Below are positions 1 to 7,544 of a stretch of DNA of 32,987 nucleotides, piece by piece. Each line of letters opens with the position of its first letter. Position 1 is the first letter of the stretch. A program made the position numbers and the translations under genes. Below the pieces are notes generated by a model that saw only the letters and a program-made list of their open reading frames with translations, had not been told where the DNA came from and ran no database searches. This DNA comes from Comamonadaceae bacterium. Its GTDB lineage: Bacteria; Pseudomonadota; Gammaproteobacteria; Burkholderiales; Burkholderiaceae_C. The stretch covers positions 1-32,987 of the forward strand of contig CANFLX010000030.1 of assembly GCA_947447985.1 (NCBI GenBank). The letters run 5' to 3'.

Positions 1-2082
1 TCGAAGTTCAACTACAACGACCTGAGCATTCCTGCGCTGGTGTTGTTGATCATGGGCATGCTGGTGATTCCGCTGCACCCGATGCTGCTGGACATGCTGT
101 TCACCTTCAATATTGCGTCGAGCGTGCTGATCATCATGATCGCCATCAAAATCCGCAAACCGCTGGAGTTTTCCGCGTTTCCCTCGGTTTTGCTGTTTGC
201 CACCATGCTGCGTCTGGCGCTCAATGTGGCTTCGACCCGCGTGATTTTGGTCAATGGCCACGAAGGCCATGAGGCCGCTGGCAAGGTGGTGGCAGCATTT
301 GGTGAATTCGTCATCGGCGGCAACTACGTCGTGGGTTTCATTATTTTTGCGATTTTGATGATCGTGAACTTCTTTGTGGTGACCAAGGGTGCCGGCCGCG
401 TCTCTGAAGTGAACGCCCGCTTTACCTTGGACGCCATGCCCGGCAAGCAAATGGCCATTGACGCCGATCTGAATGCCGGCGTGATCGACCAGGAAACCGC
501 CAAAACCCGCCGTGCCGAGCTGGCGCAGGAGTCCGATTTCTTCGGCTCCATGGACGGTGCTTCCAAATTTGTGAGCGGTGACGCGATCGCTGGTCTGCTG
601 ATTCTGATCATCAACCTGGTGGGCGGTCTGGCCATTGGCATTGGCCAGCACGGCCTCTCTTTGAGCGACGCTGGGCGCATTTACTCGCTGCTGACGATTG
701 GCGACGGCCTGGTTGCCCAAATTCCGTCTTTGCTGCTCTCGCTGGCCACCGCCATTGTGGTGACGCGCGTGACCACCACCGAATCCATGGCCGAGCAGGC
801 CGGTGCGCAATTGGGCAACCCCACGGCCTTGTTTGTGACTTCTTCCATCATGGCGATTCTGGGCTTGGTGCCTGGCATGCCGCACCTGGTGTTTATTGTG
901 TTGTCGGCTGGCGCTGCCGCCCTGGGCTTTATGGTCTTGCGCCGCACGGCTGCGGCAGGCGACTCCCCCGAACAACTGGCGGCCGCCGCCGCGGCCATGC
1001 CTGAGGCGCCCAAAGAACTGGGCTGGGAAGACCTGGACCAGGTCGACCTGGTGGGACTGGAAATCGGCTACGGCCTGATTCCCCTGGTCAATGCCGAAAC
1101 CGGCGGGCAGCTGATGACCCGTGTCAAAGGCGTGCGCAAGAAACTCTCGGCCGAATTGGGCTTTTTGATTCAGCCGGTGCGCATCCGCGACGCGCTGAGC
1201 ATCGACCCCGACAGCTACCACATCGTGCTCAAAGGCGTGATCCGTGGTCGCGGCAAAGTCAAAGTCGGCCGCGAAATGGCGATCAACCCCGGCCAGGTCT
1301 ATGGGCCGCTGGAAGGCACGCCCACGACCGAACCGGCGTTTGGCCTGGAAGCCGTTTGGATTGAACCCTCGCAGCGCGACCATGCACGCGCCCTGGGCTA
1401 CACCGTGGTGGATTCCGCCACAGCGGTTGCCACCCACCTGAACAAAGTGCTGCGCGACAACGCCTCTGATTTGCTCAGCCACGACGAAGTGCAGCAGTTG
1501 CTGGACAAATTGACCGCCCGCTCGCCCAAGCTGGTCGAAGACCTGGTGCCCTCCAAGCTGTCGCTGGGCGTGTTGACGCGCACTTTGCAAAGCCTGCTGG
1601 GCGACGGCGTCTCGATTCGCGACATGCGCACCATCGTCGAGACCTTGTCCGAAGTCAGCGGTCGCACCCAAGACCCTGAGCAACTGACCTCGCTGGTGCG
1701 CCCCCGCCTGGGCCGCATGATTGTGCAAGGCCTGGTGGACGACAAAGACACGCTGTCCGTGATGACGCTGGACCCCGGTTTGGAGCAATTGCTGCACAAC
1801 GTGCTGCAACAGCAAGGCCAGGGCCAGAACATGGTGATTGAGCCCGGTCTCGCCGAGCGCCTGTTCAGCGCGTTGCGTGACGGCACCAAGGCGGTCGAAG
1901 ACGAAGGCCACAGCGCGGTGCTGGTGGTGTCGCCCGCCATCCGCCCCTGGCTGGCCAAGTCGGTCCGCCACCGCGTGAGCGAGCTCGTGATCTTGTCCTA
2001 CGGTGAGATTCCAGACGACCAATCGGTCAAAGTGATTCACACCGTGCACGCAGAAACCAACCCCAATGAGGTTCGCCGCTAG
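1..2082 (+). CDS. flhA: FlhA, flagellar type III export gate protein (5' end cut by window)
   Basis: FlhA is the inner-membrane export-gate subunit of the flagellar type III secretion system; its cytoplasmic domain docks chaperone-substrate complexes. The frame is open from base 1 and encodes 693 visible residues, close to the usual family length of about 690-700, so only a few N-terminal residues should be missing. The first 320 or so residues hold several hydrophobic segments. The FHIPEP signature region (RKPLEFSAFPSVLLFATMLR) lies near residues 54-73 of the visible part and is followed by LALNVASTRVIL. The remaining half is soluble and matches the FlhA cytoplasmic domain in style. The true start lies upstream of the window; internal GTG and ATG codons near bases 40-60 fall inside the first membrane segment and are not starts. 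flhF follows after 58 bases on the same strand. Confidence 0.97.
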   Translation, partial: SKFNYNDLSIPALVLLIMGMLVIPLHPMLLDMLFTFNIASSVLIIMIAIKIRKPLEFSAFPSVLLFATMLRLALNVASTRVILVNGHEGHEAAGKVVAAFGEFVIGGNYVVGFIIFAILMIVNFFVVTKGAGRVSEVNARFTLDAMPGKQMAIDADLNAGVIDQETAKTRRAELAQESDFFGSMDGASKFVSGDAIAGLLILIINLVGGLAIGIGQHGLSLSDAGRIYSLLTIGDGLVAQIPSLLLSLATAIVVTRVTTTESMAEQAGAQLGNPTALFVTSSIMAILGLVPGMPHLVFIVLSAGAAALGFMVLRRTAAAGDSPEQLAAAAAAMPEAPKELGWEDLDQVDLVGLEIGYGLIPLVNAETGGQLMTRVKGVRKKLSAELGFLIQPVRIRDALSIDPDSYHIVLKGVIRGRGKVKVGREMAINPGQVYGPLEGTPTTEPAFGLEAVWIEPSQRDHARALGYTVVDSATAVATHLNKVLRDNASDLLSHDEVQQLLDKLTARSPKLVEDLVPSKLSLGVLTRTLQSLLGDGVSIRDMRTIVETLSEVSGRTQDPEQLTSLVRPRLGRMIVQGLVDDKDTLSVMTLDPGLEQLLHNVLQQQGQGQNMVIEPGLAERLFSALRDGTKAVEDEGHSAVLVVSPAIRPWLAKSVRHRVSELVILSYGEIPDDQSVKVIHTVHAETNPNEVRR

Positions 2083-2140
2083 GGCGCACCCGCCCCCGCG
2101 ACGCCTGAATTCAAGCCCCACTTAGCAAAACAAGACTGCC

Positions 2141-3433
2141 ATGGAACTCAAACGCATCCTCGCCAACGACACCAAGAGCGCCACTGAGCGCGCCATGGCT
2201 CTGTACGGCCGCAACGTGCTGGTGATCTCCAACCACACCGTGGGCGGCCAGACCGAGCTCGTCGTGGCCTTGGATATTGACGAACAGCATCTGGAGTCCA
2301 CGGTGTCTCCCGCGGTGCAGACGGGTCCGGTCTTTGCGCCGCCCGAGGCGACCGTGGCGTTTGCCAAGCATCTGGAGCAAGTCCAAGGCGGGGGCAAAGA
2401 ATTGCAAGCCACCCGCAAGGAGCCCACGCTGGCCAAAGCGGACGATGAGCGCGACTACTTGCGCAGCCGCGAAATCATGGACTTGATTCGTGACGAGCTG
2501 GCCAGTCTGCGCCGCGAGATTGCCCTGAGCCAAAAAACCACCGGCTGGCAGGCCAGCCTGAACCTCTCGGCGGAAGTGGAAGACCTGATGACCTCCTTCA
2601 CGCACGCCGGCATGCCTACGGGCCTGCGCACGCTGCTGCTGGACACCGTCAAAGACATGCGAAGCGAGCAGGAGGCACTGGCCGCCGTGCGCAACCAACT
2701 CGAAGAGATTGCCCGCCGGCCCAACGTGGCGGTGCCGCAAACCGGCGTGCACTTGCTGGCAGGCCCCTCGGGTTCGGGCAAAACCATGATGGTCATGCGT
2801 TTGGCCAATCAGGCCGCTGCCCAGATCGGCGCTGACAAAGTGGCCATCGTGAGCTACCAGGATGAGCGCATGGGCGCTTGGGCGCACACCCAAACGCTGG
2901 CCGCTCAGGCGGGCGTGGAGTGTTTCCGGGCCGATACCCCGGCCGCTTTGGTGGCCGTGCTCAACCGTTTGAGCGCGCGCACCTTGGTGTTGATTGACAG
3001 CGGCGGCAGCCAAATGGCCGCCCGGGTGACCGAAGTGCAGACCGCCTGCCCGGCCTGTGAGGCCCATGCGGTGCTGGCTGCGGACGCATCGTCGGCCACC
3101 CTGCGCCGGGTGCTGCGCAATGCCGGCATCCGCTGGAACAGCCTGATGGTCAGCAAGCTCGATGAGTCGGTGCAGCCCTGGCCCCTGGTCGAATTTCTCT
3201 GCGATAATTTTCTGTCGCTTTCAGCCGCCAGCGACGGTGCCTCTCTCCAGGCGCTCAGAATGGACCTCAGCACCAGTGCTTTGGTGGAAATGGCGGTCGC
3301 CCAACTCTCACGTGGCACTGAAACGATTGCCCCCATCCAGGTGGCCAAACCCATGCCGATCAAACTGCAGCCCCCCTCACCGCGACTGGCCCCTCCTGCC
3401 AGCCCACGGGGCATGCGCGGACCATTCAATTGA
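2141..3433 (+). CDS. flhF: FlhF, SRP-type GTPase for flagellar placement
   Basis: FlhF is a signal-recognition-particle-like GTPase that sets the site of flagellar assembly, usually at the pole. The 430-residue product has a variable N-terminal part (about 1-115), a helical N domain and a C-terminal NG GTPase domain. The P-loop GPSGSGKT is at residues 208-215, and the guanine-specificity loop SKLDE is at 338-342. Two loops depart from the family: the usual DTYR region reads SYQDER (238-243), and the usual DTAG reads DSGG (286-289). These changes suggest weak or altered GTP hydrolysis, which is inference. The ATG at 2141 has only a weak ribosome site. The position between flhA and flhG is the classical one. 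Confidence 0.93.
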   Translation: MELKRILANDTKSATERAMALYGRNVLVISNHTVGGQTELVVALDIDEQHLESTVSPAVQTGPVFAPPEATVAFAKHLEQVQGGGKELQATRKEPTLAKADDERDYLRSREIMDLIRDELASLRREIALSQKTTGWQASLNLSAEVEDLMTSFTHAGMPTGLRTLLLDTVKDMRSEQEALAAVRNQLEEIARRPNVAVPQTGVHLLAGPSGSGKTMMVMRLANQAAAQIGADKVAIVSYQDERMGAWAHTQTLAAQAGVECFRADTPAALVAVLNRLSARTLVLIDSGGSQMAARVTEVQTACPACEAHAVLAADASSATLRRVLRNAGIRWNSLMVSKLDESVQPWPLVEFLCDNFLSLSAASDGASLQALRMDLSTSALVEMAVAQLSRGTETIAPIQVAKPMPIKLQPPSPRLAPPASPRGMRGPFN

Positions 3434-3453
3434 ATAACCAGAATTTATAAAAA

Positions 3454-4272
3454 ATGAAGAAGTCAGTTCGTACCGAAGTGATCGGTGTTGCTAGCGGCAA
3501 AGGCGGTGTCGGTAAAACCACCGTGGCGGTCAATTTGGCCATCGCACTGAGCCAGCAAGGCCACCGTGTGATGTTGTTTGACGCCGATCTGGGACTGGCC
3601 AACTCGCAAATTGCGCTGGGTTGCGCCTGCCCGTTCAACCTGAGCCACTTCATGAGTGGTCAAAAAACGCTGCAAGAGATCACTGTCACTTCGCGCCACG
3701 GCGTCATGCTGGTGCCTGGCGCCTCGGGCGTGAAGGAGTTGGCGGCGCTCACCCGCGTCCAGGCCTCGCGCATCGTGCAGGCCTTCAGCGCCTTGGAAGA
3801 CGAGATTGATTACCTGATTGTGGACATGGCGGCCGGTATTTCGCCCTCGGTGTTGGCCTTTATGGGGGCTTGCCAGCGCCGCTTTATTGTCGTGCGCGAT
3901 GACCCGTCGTCCATTGCAGACGCCTACGGCACGATCAAAGTACTGATTCAGGACTACGACTTGAACGAGATTTACGTCATTCCCAATGCCGTGGGCAGCC
4001 AGGCCGATGGTCAAAACCTGTTTCGCCGTATCAACCAGGTGTGCGCGCAGTTTCTGAACTTCACCACCCACTACCTCGGCTCGATTGAGCACGATGACAT
4101 GGTGCTGGCCGCGCACAAAAAGTTTGAGCCGGTGATGGAATTTGCCCCGCGCAGCAACAGTGCGCGTGATTTCAAGCGCTTGGCCAAGGCGGTCACCCAG
4201 ATGGCGCCGATCGAGAACTTCTCGGGCGGCATGCAGTTTTTTGTGGAACGCCTGGTGCGCCACCAAGCCTGA
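3454..4272 (+). CDS. flhG: FlhG/FleN, MinD-like ATPase controlling flagellar number
   Basis: FlhG (FleN) is a membrane-associated ParA/MinD-family ATPase that limits flagellar number, working with FlhF and, in some bacteria, with the flagellar master regulator. The 272-residue product begins almost directly with the deviant Walker A motif GKGGVGKTT (residues 15-23), followed by DADLGLAN (43-50). The C terminus ends in FFVERLVRHQA, resembling the FFVERLV end I recall for Pseudomonas FleN. Only about ten residues precede the first strand, so the DQAxxLR helix that activates FlhF in other bacteria is not visible. The ATG at 3454 follows an A/T-rich stretch without a clear Shine-Dalgarno sequence. 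It starts 20 bases after flhF and ends 8 bases before fliA. Confidence 0.93.
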   Translation: MKKSVRTEVIGVASGKGGVGKTTVAVNLAIALSQQGHRVMLFDADLGLANSQIALGCACPFNLSHFMSGQKTLQEITVTSRHGVMLVPGASGVKELAALTRVQASRIVQAFSALEDEIDYLIVDMAAGISPSVLAFMGACQRRFIVVRDDPSSIADAYGTIKVLIQDYDLNEIYVIPNAVGSQADGQNLFRRINQVCAQFLNFTTHYLGSIEHDDMVLAAHKKFEPVMEFAPRSNSARDFKRLAKAVTQMAPIENFSGGMQFFVERLVRHQA

Positions 4273-4280
4273 CCGTCCCG

Positions 4281-5033
4281 ATGGTTGTTTCCACCCGCCT
4301 CTACGAGGACGCACACGACAACAGCGAAGCGCTGGTGTTGGCGCACCTCGGCCTGGTCAAACGGGTGGCCTTGCATTTAAAGGTGCGTATTCCCCCCTTT
4401 ATGGAGCTCGACGAGCTGATCCAGGTGGGAATGATCGGTTTGCTGGAGGCTGCGCGTGCCTTCAACCCGACCAAAGGCATTGAGTTTGAAAGTTTCGCCT
4501 TGAGCCGCGTGCGCGGGGCTATCCTGGACGAAGTGCGGCAGTTGTCGTACCTGCCTCGCTCGGCCGTGGCTTTTAACAAGTCTGAAAACCAGGCCACCAA
4601 CACCCTGGCCAGTGAGCTGGGCCGTGCGCCCACGCAATCTGAACTGGCCGACCACATGGGTGACGACCTGGAAATTTTTCAAAAACGCCGCGGTAATGCC
4701 AAACGTTTTGAGACCCTGTCCATGGAGGTGATGACCGACGAGGTGATGGGCATCGCCGACGAGCGCACCCGCCAGCCTGATGCCATCGTGGAGCACGAGC
4801 AGTTCATGGGCGCGGTCACCGAAGCCATTGCCGAGCTGCCCGAGCGCGACCAGTTGCTGATGTCCTTGTATTACGTCGAAGAGCTCAATCTCAAGGAAAT
4901 CGGGGAAATTCTGGGTGTGACGGAGTCGCGCATCAGCCAATTGCTGACGGCTGTGGTGAAAAAACTACGGACCAGCCTGAAAATTGAAGTGGCCGAAAAG
5001 CCGGCCTCCGCCAAGGCGCGCCGCAATGCTTAG
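4281..5033 (+). CDS. fliA: FliA, flagellar sigma factor sigma-28
   Basis: FliA directs RNA polymerase to late flagellar promoters (filament, stator, chemotaxis) once the hook is complete. The 250-residue protein has the sigma-70-family layout: region 2 around ELDELIQVGMIGLLEAARAF (about residues 42-61), region 3 in the middle and a region 4 helix-turn-helix around NLKEIGEILGVTESRISQL near residues 198-216. Length is normal for FliA (about 240-250). The ATG at 4281 lies 8 bases after the flhG stop. The gene closes the flhA-flhF-flhG-fliA run. The short gap after it carries a strong match to the promoter FliA itself reads, placed before fliS, so the sigma factor sits immediately upstream of one of its own likely targets. 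Confidence 0.96.
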   Translation: MVVSTRLYEDAHDNSEALVLAHLGLVKRVALHLKVRIPPFMELDELIQVGMIGLLEAARAFNPTKGIEFESFALSRVRGAILDEVRQLSYLPRSAVAFNKSENQATNTLASELGRAPTQSELADHMGDDLEIFQKRRGNAKRFETLSMEVMTDEVMGIADERTRQPDAIVEHEQFMGAVTEAIAELPERDQLLMSLYYVEELNLKEIGEILGVTESRISQLLTAVVKKLRTSLKIEVAEKPASAKARRNA

Positions 5034-5053
5034 GACGCACACCGTGCCAGCCC

Positions 5054-5080
5054 TCAAGTTTTTTCCGGCCGGGCCGATGC
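5054..5080 (+). promoter_or_regulatory. Sigma-28 (FliA) promoter before fliS
   Basis: The -35 element TCAAGTTT (5054-5061) and -10 element GCCGATGC (5073-5080) are separated by exactly 11 bases. The classical enterobacterial sigma-28 consensus is TAAAGTTT-N11-GCCGATAA, so 13 of 16 positions match with the correct spacer. It lies in the 82-base gap between fliA and fliS, about 35 bases before the fliS start. Confidence 0.85.
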
Positions 5081-5115
5081 CTAGTGGGTACGCAAACCCA
5101 GTAGGAGAAACCGAC

Positions 5116-5532
5116 ATGCGACTTCAGTTCAAAGCCATGGAATCTTATGGCGCCGACAACCTGGCTTCCCAAGCCTCGGTGGCCAACAACGTGGCCCTGA
5201 TTCAGATGCTGTTCGACGGCCTGACCGATTCGCTGATGGCGGCCCAAGGCCACTTGGCCCATGGCGCCATCCAGGAAAAAGGCAAGTGCATTGCGCGCGC
5301 CAGCCGCATCGTGATTGGCTTGAAGGGTTCGCTCGATTTCGCCAAGGGTGGCGAACTGGCACAGAACTTGAATGATTTGTACGACTATGTCTCCCGCCGT
5401 CTGATTTATGCCAATGCGCACAACGATATGGCCGCATTGCAGGAAGTACACGGTTTGATGAGTGAAATTCGCAGTGCGTGGCAGGAAGTGCCGGCGCTTT
5501 TGCCCAGCCAGGCAGGCGGCCAGTACCACTAG
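5116..5532 (+). CDS. fliS: FliS, flagellin export chaperone
   Basis: FliS binds newly made flagellin in the cytoplasm, prevents premature polymerisation and delivers it to FlhA. The product is 138 residues, matching the usual size of about 130. It is predicted helical, with the typical IQMLFDGLTDSL segment (about residues 32-43), the KGKCIARASRIVIGLKGSLDF segment (about 55-75) and a C-terminal NDLYDYVSRRLIYAN segment (about 85-99). The ATG at 5116 is chosen because GGAG lies upstream at good spacing; the frame is open further upstream but that stretch overlaps fliA and the promoter. fliS is more often next to fliD; here it stands alone between fliA and motA under its own sigma-28 promoter. 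Confidence 0.9.
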   Translation: MRLQFKAMESYGADNLASQASVANNVALIQMLFDGLTDSLMAAQGHLAHGAIQEKGKCIARASRIVIGLKGSLDFAKGGELAQNLNDLYDYVSRRLIYANAHNDMAALQEVHGLMSEIRSAWQEVPALLPSQAGGQYH

Positions 5533-5555
5533 CGCACAGCCGGTATTTTTTGCGG

Positions 5556-5571
5556 CCGCCCGAAAGGGCGG
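5556..5571 (+). terminator. Hairpin after fliS, possible weak terminator
   Basis: CCGCCC and GGGCGG form a perfect 6-base stem closed by a GAAA tetraloop, starting 24 bases after the fliS stop. Only three T residues follow, so termination by this hairpin alone is doubtful. Confidence 0.45.
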
Positions 5572-5580
5572 GTTTGACCA

Positions 5581-5621
5581 AGTGGACCACCCCTGGAAGA
5601 GGGCGTCCACTGTCCTTTTTT
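5581..5621 (+). terminator. Terminator-like hairpin in the motA leader
   Basis: AGTGGAC (5581-5587) pairs with GTCCACT (5605-5611). An inner CCCT/AGGG pair extends the stem, and a run of six T follows at 5616-5621. The shape is that of an intrinsic terminator. Its T-run ends 10 bases before the motA ATG and abuts the GGGAA ribosome site. It could end the fliS transcript or act as an attenuator for motAB. Confidence 0.6.
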
Positions 5622-5631
5622 GGGAACCACT

Positions 5632-6495
5632 ATGTTTGGCATCATTGGTATCGTGTTTTTGAATGTCTGCGTCTTCGGCAGCTTTCTGGTCGGCGGCGGT
5701 AATTTGCATCCGTTCGTTCACGCGGCACCGATTGAGGGCTGGTGTATTTTGGGTTCGGCCATCGGCGGTATGCTGATCGGCAACAGCCCGGACGTGGTCA
5801 AGGCGGTGCTCGCCGGCATCGGGCGCACCTTCAAGGGCGCCAAGTACCACAAAGACGACTACCTCAATACTATTTTCTGTGTCTCCAAGGTCATGAAGAC
5901 CCTCAAGGCCGAAGGCGCTGTGGCGCTTGAAGCCCATATTGAGACGCCAGAGTCCAGTGCCATCTTCAGCGAATACCCCAAGCTCCTGGCCGACCACGCC
6001 CTGCTGCACCTGATTACCGACACGGTGCGCTTGATGGTGGTCTCGCAAGGCACGCTCAGCCCCATGGCTGTGGAAGAGGTGATGGACAGCGCCATCAAAA
6101 CCCACCACCACGACGAACTCAAGGCGTCTGACGCCATTGCCACCCTGGCCGGTGCTTTGCCCGCGCTGGGGATTGTGTCTTGCGTGATGGGTGTGGTGAA
6201 GACCATGGATGCGATCGACCAACCCCCTGCAATTCTGGGTGGCCTGGTGGGTGCGGCCCTGGTGGGGACGTTTATCGGCGTGTTCTTGGCCTATGGCTTT
6301 TTCGAGCCCTTCGCCAAGCGTTTGGCGCAAATCATTGAAGACGAGGCCTGCATGTATGGCGTCGTCAAGCAAATCATCATTGGCACCATGCATGGCCACC
6401 CCATGCCCCTGATTTTGGAGGCTGCACGCGTGTGCATCAGCCACCACAACCAACCCAGCTTCGCAGAAGTATTCGACGGTTTGCGAGGTAAATAA
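5632..6495 (+). CDS. motA: MotA, flagellar stator proton-channel subunit
   Basis: MotA forms the proton-conducting stator of the flagellar motor with MotB in the inner membrane. The 287-residue protein has the MotA layout: two membrane segments near the N terminus (from MFGIIGIVFLN and CILGSAIGGMLIG), a cytoplasmic loop of roughly 110-120 residues with charged residues that face the rotor, then two more membrane segments (LAGALPALGIVSCVMGVVK and LGGLVGAALVGTFIGVFLAYG), each carrying or adjoining conserved prolines. The first long hydrophobic run begins at the ATG at 5632, which has GGGAA just upstream; a TTG four codons earlier is less likely. motB follows after 2 bases. No sigma-28 promoter was found directly upstream, so transcription probably comes through the fliS leader hairpin. 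Confidence 0.95.
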   Translation: MFGIIGIVFLNVCVFGSFLVGGGNLHPFVHAAPIEGWCILGSAIGGMLIGNSPDVVKAVLAGIGRTFKGAKYHKDDYLNTIFCVSKVMKTLKAEGAVALEAHIETPESSAIFSEYPKLLADHALLHLITDTVRLMVVSQGTLSPMAVEEVMDSAIKTHHHDELKASDAIATLAGALPALGIVSCVMGVVKTMDAIDQPPAILGGLVGAALVGTFIGVFLAYGFFEPFAKRLAQIIEDEACMYGVVKQIIIGTMHGHPMPLILEAARVCISHHNQPSFAEVFDGLRGK

Positions 6496-6497
6496 GC

Positions 6498-7526
6498 ATG
6501 GCGACCGAGGCGGCACCCGCCAGCGAAGAAGAGAAACTGGCCGCCGAGGCCGAGGCCGCTGCTGCCGCAGCGGGTGGCGAGGCGCCTGCCGCAGACGTCG
6601 AAGCGCCACCGGCCGAAGAGGCGCTGGCGCCCATCATTGTCAAAAAGATTGCAGCCGGTCACGGTGGCGCCCACGGCGGTGCCTGGAAGATCGCGCTGGC
6701 CGACATGATGACCGCCATGATGGCCTTCTTCTTGTTGATGTGGATTTTGGGCGCCACCAACGATTCGCAGCGCAAAAGCGTGGCGGACTATTTCAAGCCG
6801 GCGTCCCAAAGCCAGATCACCATGGGCGCTTTGGCCGGCTCCAACGGCATTTTGGGCGGACGCTCCATCATTGACCCGGACGGCTTTCCCTACACCGCCA
6901 AGCAAACAGCGCCTATGGAGCGCCTGACCCCACGCTCCGAGGGCGGTCCAACCGAAAACGACCCCTCGCCCAACAGCGAGAACGCGCGCGACAACGACGC
7001 CAAGAACCAAAACCAAACCGAAGGCCAGGGCGGCAGCCAGTCCAAAGACAGTGCCAGCTTTGACCAGTTGGAGAAGGAAGTCAAAGAGCAGCTTCAAGCC
7101 AATCCCGCGCTGGAACAGGTGAAAAACCAGGTTCAGTTTGTGCGGGACAAAGAAGGTTTGCGCATTGAAGTCATCGACAAAGCCGACTTCTCCATGTTTC
7201 CTCTGGGTACCACCAAGCTGCAACCGAAGGCGCAGGCGCTGCTGGCGGAAATCGCGAAGTCGCTGGAAGCCATGCCCAACAAAATCAGTGTGCGCGGCCA
7301 CACCGACAGCGTGGGATTTGCCAACAAAGACGGACGCAACAACTGGTCTTTGTCCGCCGAGCGGGCTGAGACCACCCGCGCAACACTCGAAAAGAACGGT
7401 GTCGCCGCCGCCCGTTTTGTGCAAATTGAAGGCGTTGCGGACACGGTGCCCTACAACACCAACGACCCGAAAGATCCGCGCAACCGGCGCATCAGCATCA
7501 CCGTGAAATTCAAAGAGGGGCAGTAA
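6498..7526 (+). CDS. motB: MotB, flagellar stator anchor with OmpA-like domain
   Basis: MotB pairs with MotA and fixes the stator to peptidoglycan. The 342-residue product has one membrane helix at about residues 66-85; the proton-carrying aspartate is D69 in ALADMMTAMMAFFLLMW. A Ser/Asn/Gln-rich linker follows, then a C-terminal OmpA/MotB peptidoglycan-binding domain with VRGHTDSVG and NNWSLSAERA. E. coli MotB has this aspartate at position 32; here an extra stretch of about 37 Ala/Glu/Pro-rich residues precedes the conserved PIIVKK. No Met occurs between residue 1 and M70, and GAGGT precedes the ATG at 6498, so the extension seems real. It starts 2 bases after motA. Confidence 0.95.
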   Translation: MATEAAPASEEEKLAAEAEAAAAAAGGEAPAADVEAPPAEEALAPIIVKKIAAGHGGAHGGAWKIALADMMTAMMAFFLLMWILGATNDSQRKSVADYFKPASQSQITMGALAGSNGILGGRSIIDPDGFPYTAKQTAPMERLTPRSEGGPTENDPSPNSENARDNDAKNQNQTEGQGGSQSKDSASFDQLEKEVKEQLQANPALEQVKNQVQFVRDKEGLRIEVIDKADFSMFPLGTTKLQPKAQALLAEIAKSLEAMPNKISVRGHTDSVGFANKDGRNNWSLSAERAETTRATLEKNGVAAARFVQIEGVADTVPYNTNDPKDPRNRRISITVKFKEGQ

Positions 7527-7544
7527 AGCCCCTCGACTGGGCTT
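7526..7544. terminator. Small hairpin between convergent motB and Sel1 gene
   Basis: AAGCCC (7526-7531) pairs with GGGCTT (7539-7544) around a 7-base loop. The stem overlaps the stop codons of both convergent genes, whose coding regions are only 16 bases apart. No T-run is present on either side, so it is a weak bidirectional terminator candidate. Confidence 0.35.

Noticed and set aside
4933..6609. Long open frame (over 550 codons) on the minus strand opposite fliS, motA and motB
   Set aside because: It lies antisense to well-recognised flagellar genes, lacks any recognisable domain and is rich in His, Gln and Arg, as expected from the reverse frame of GC-rich codons.
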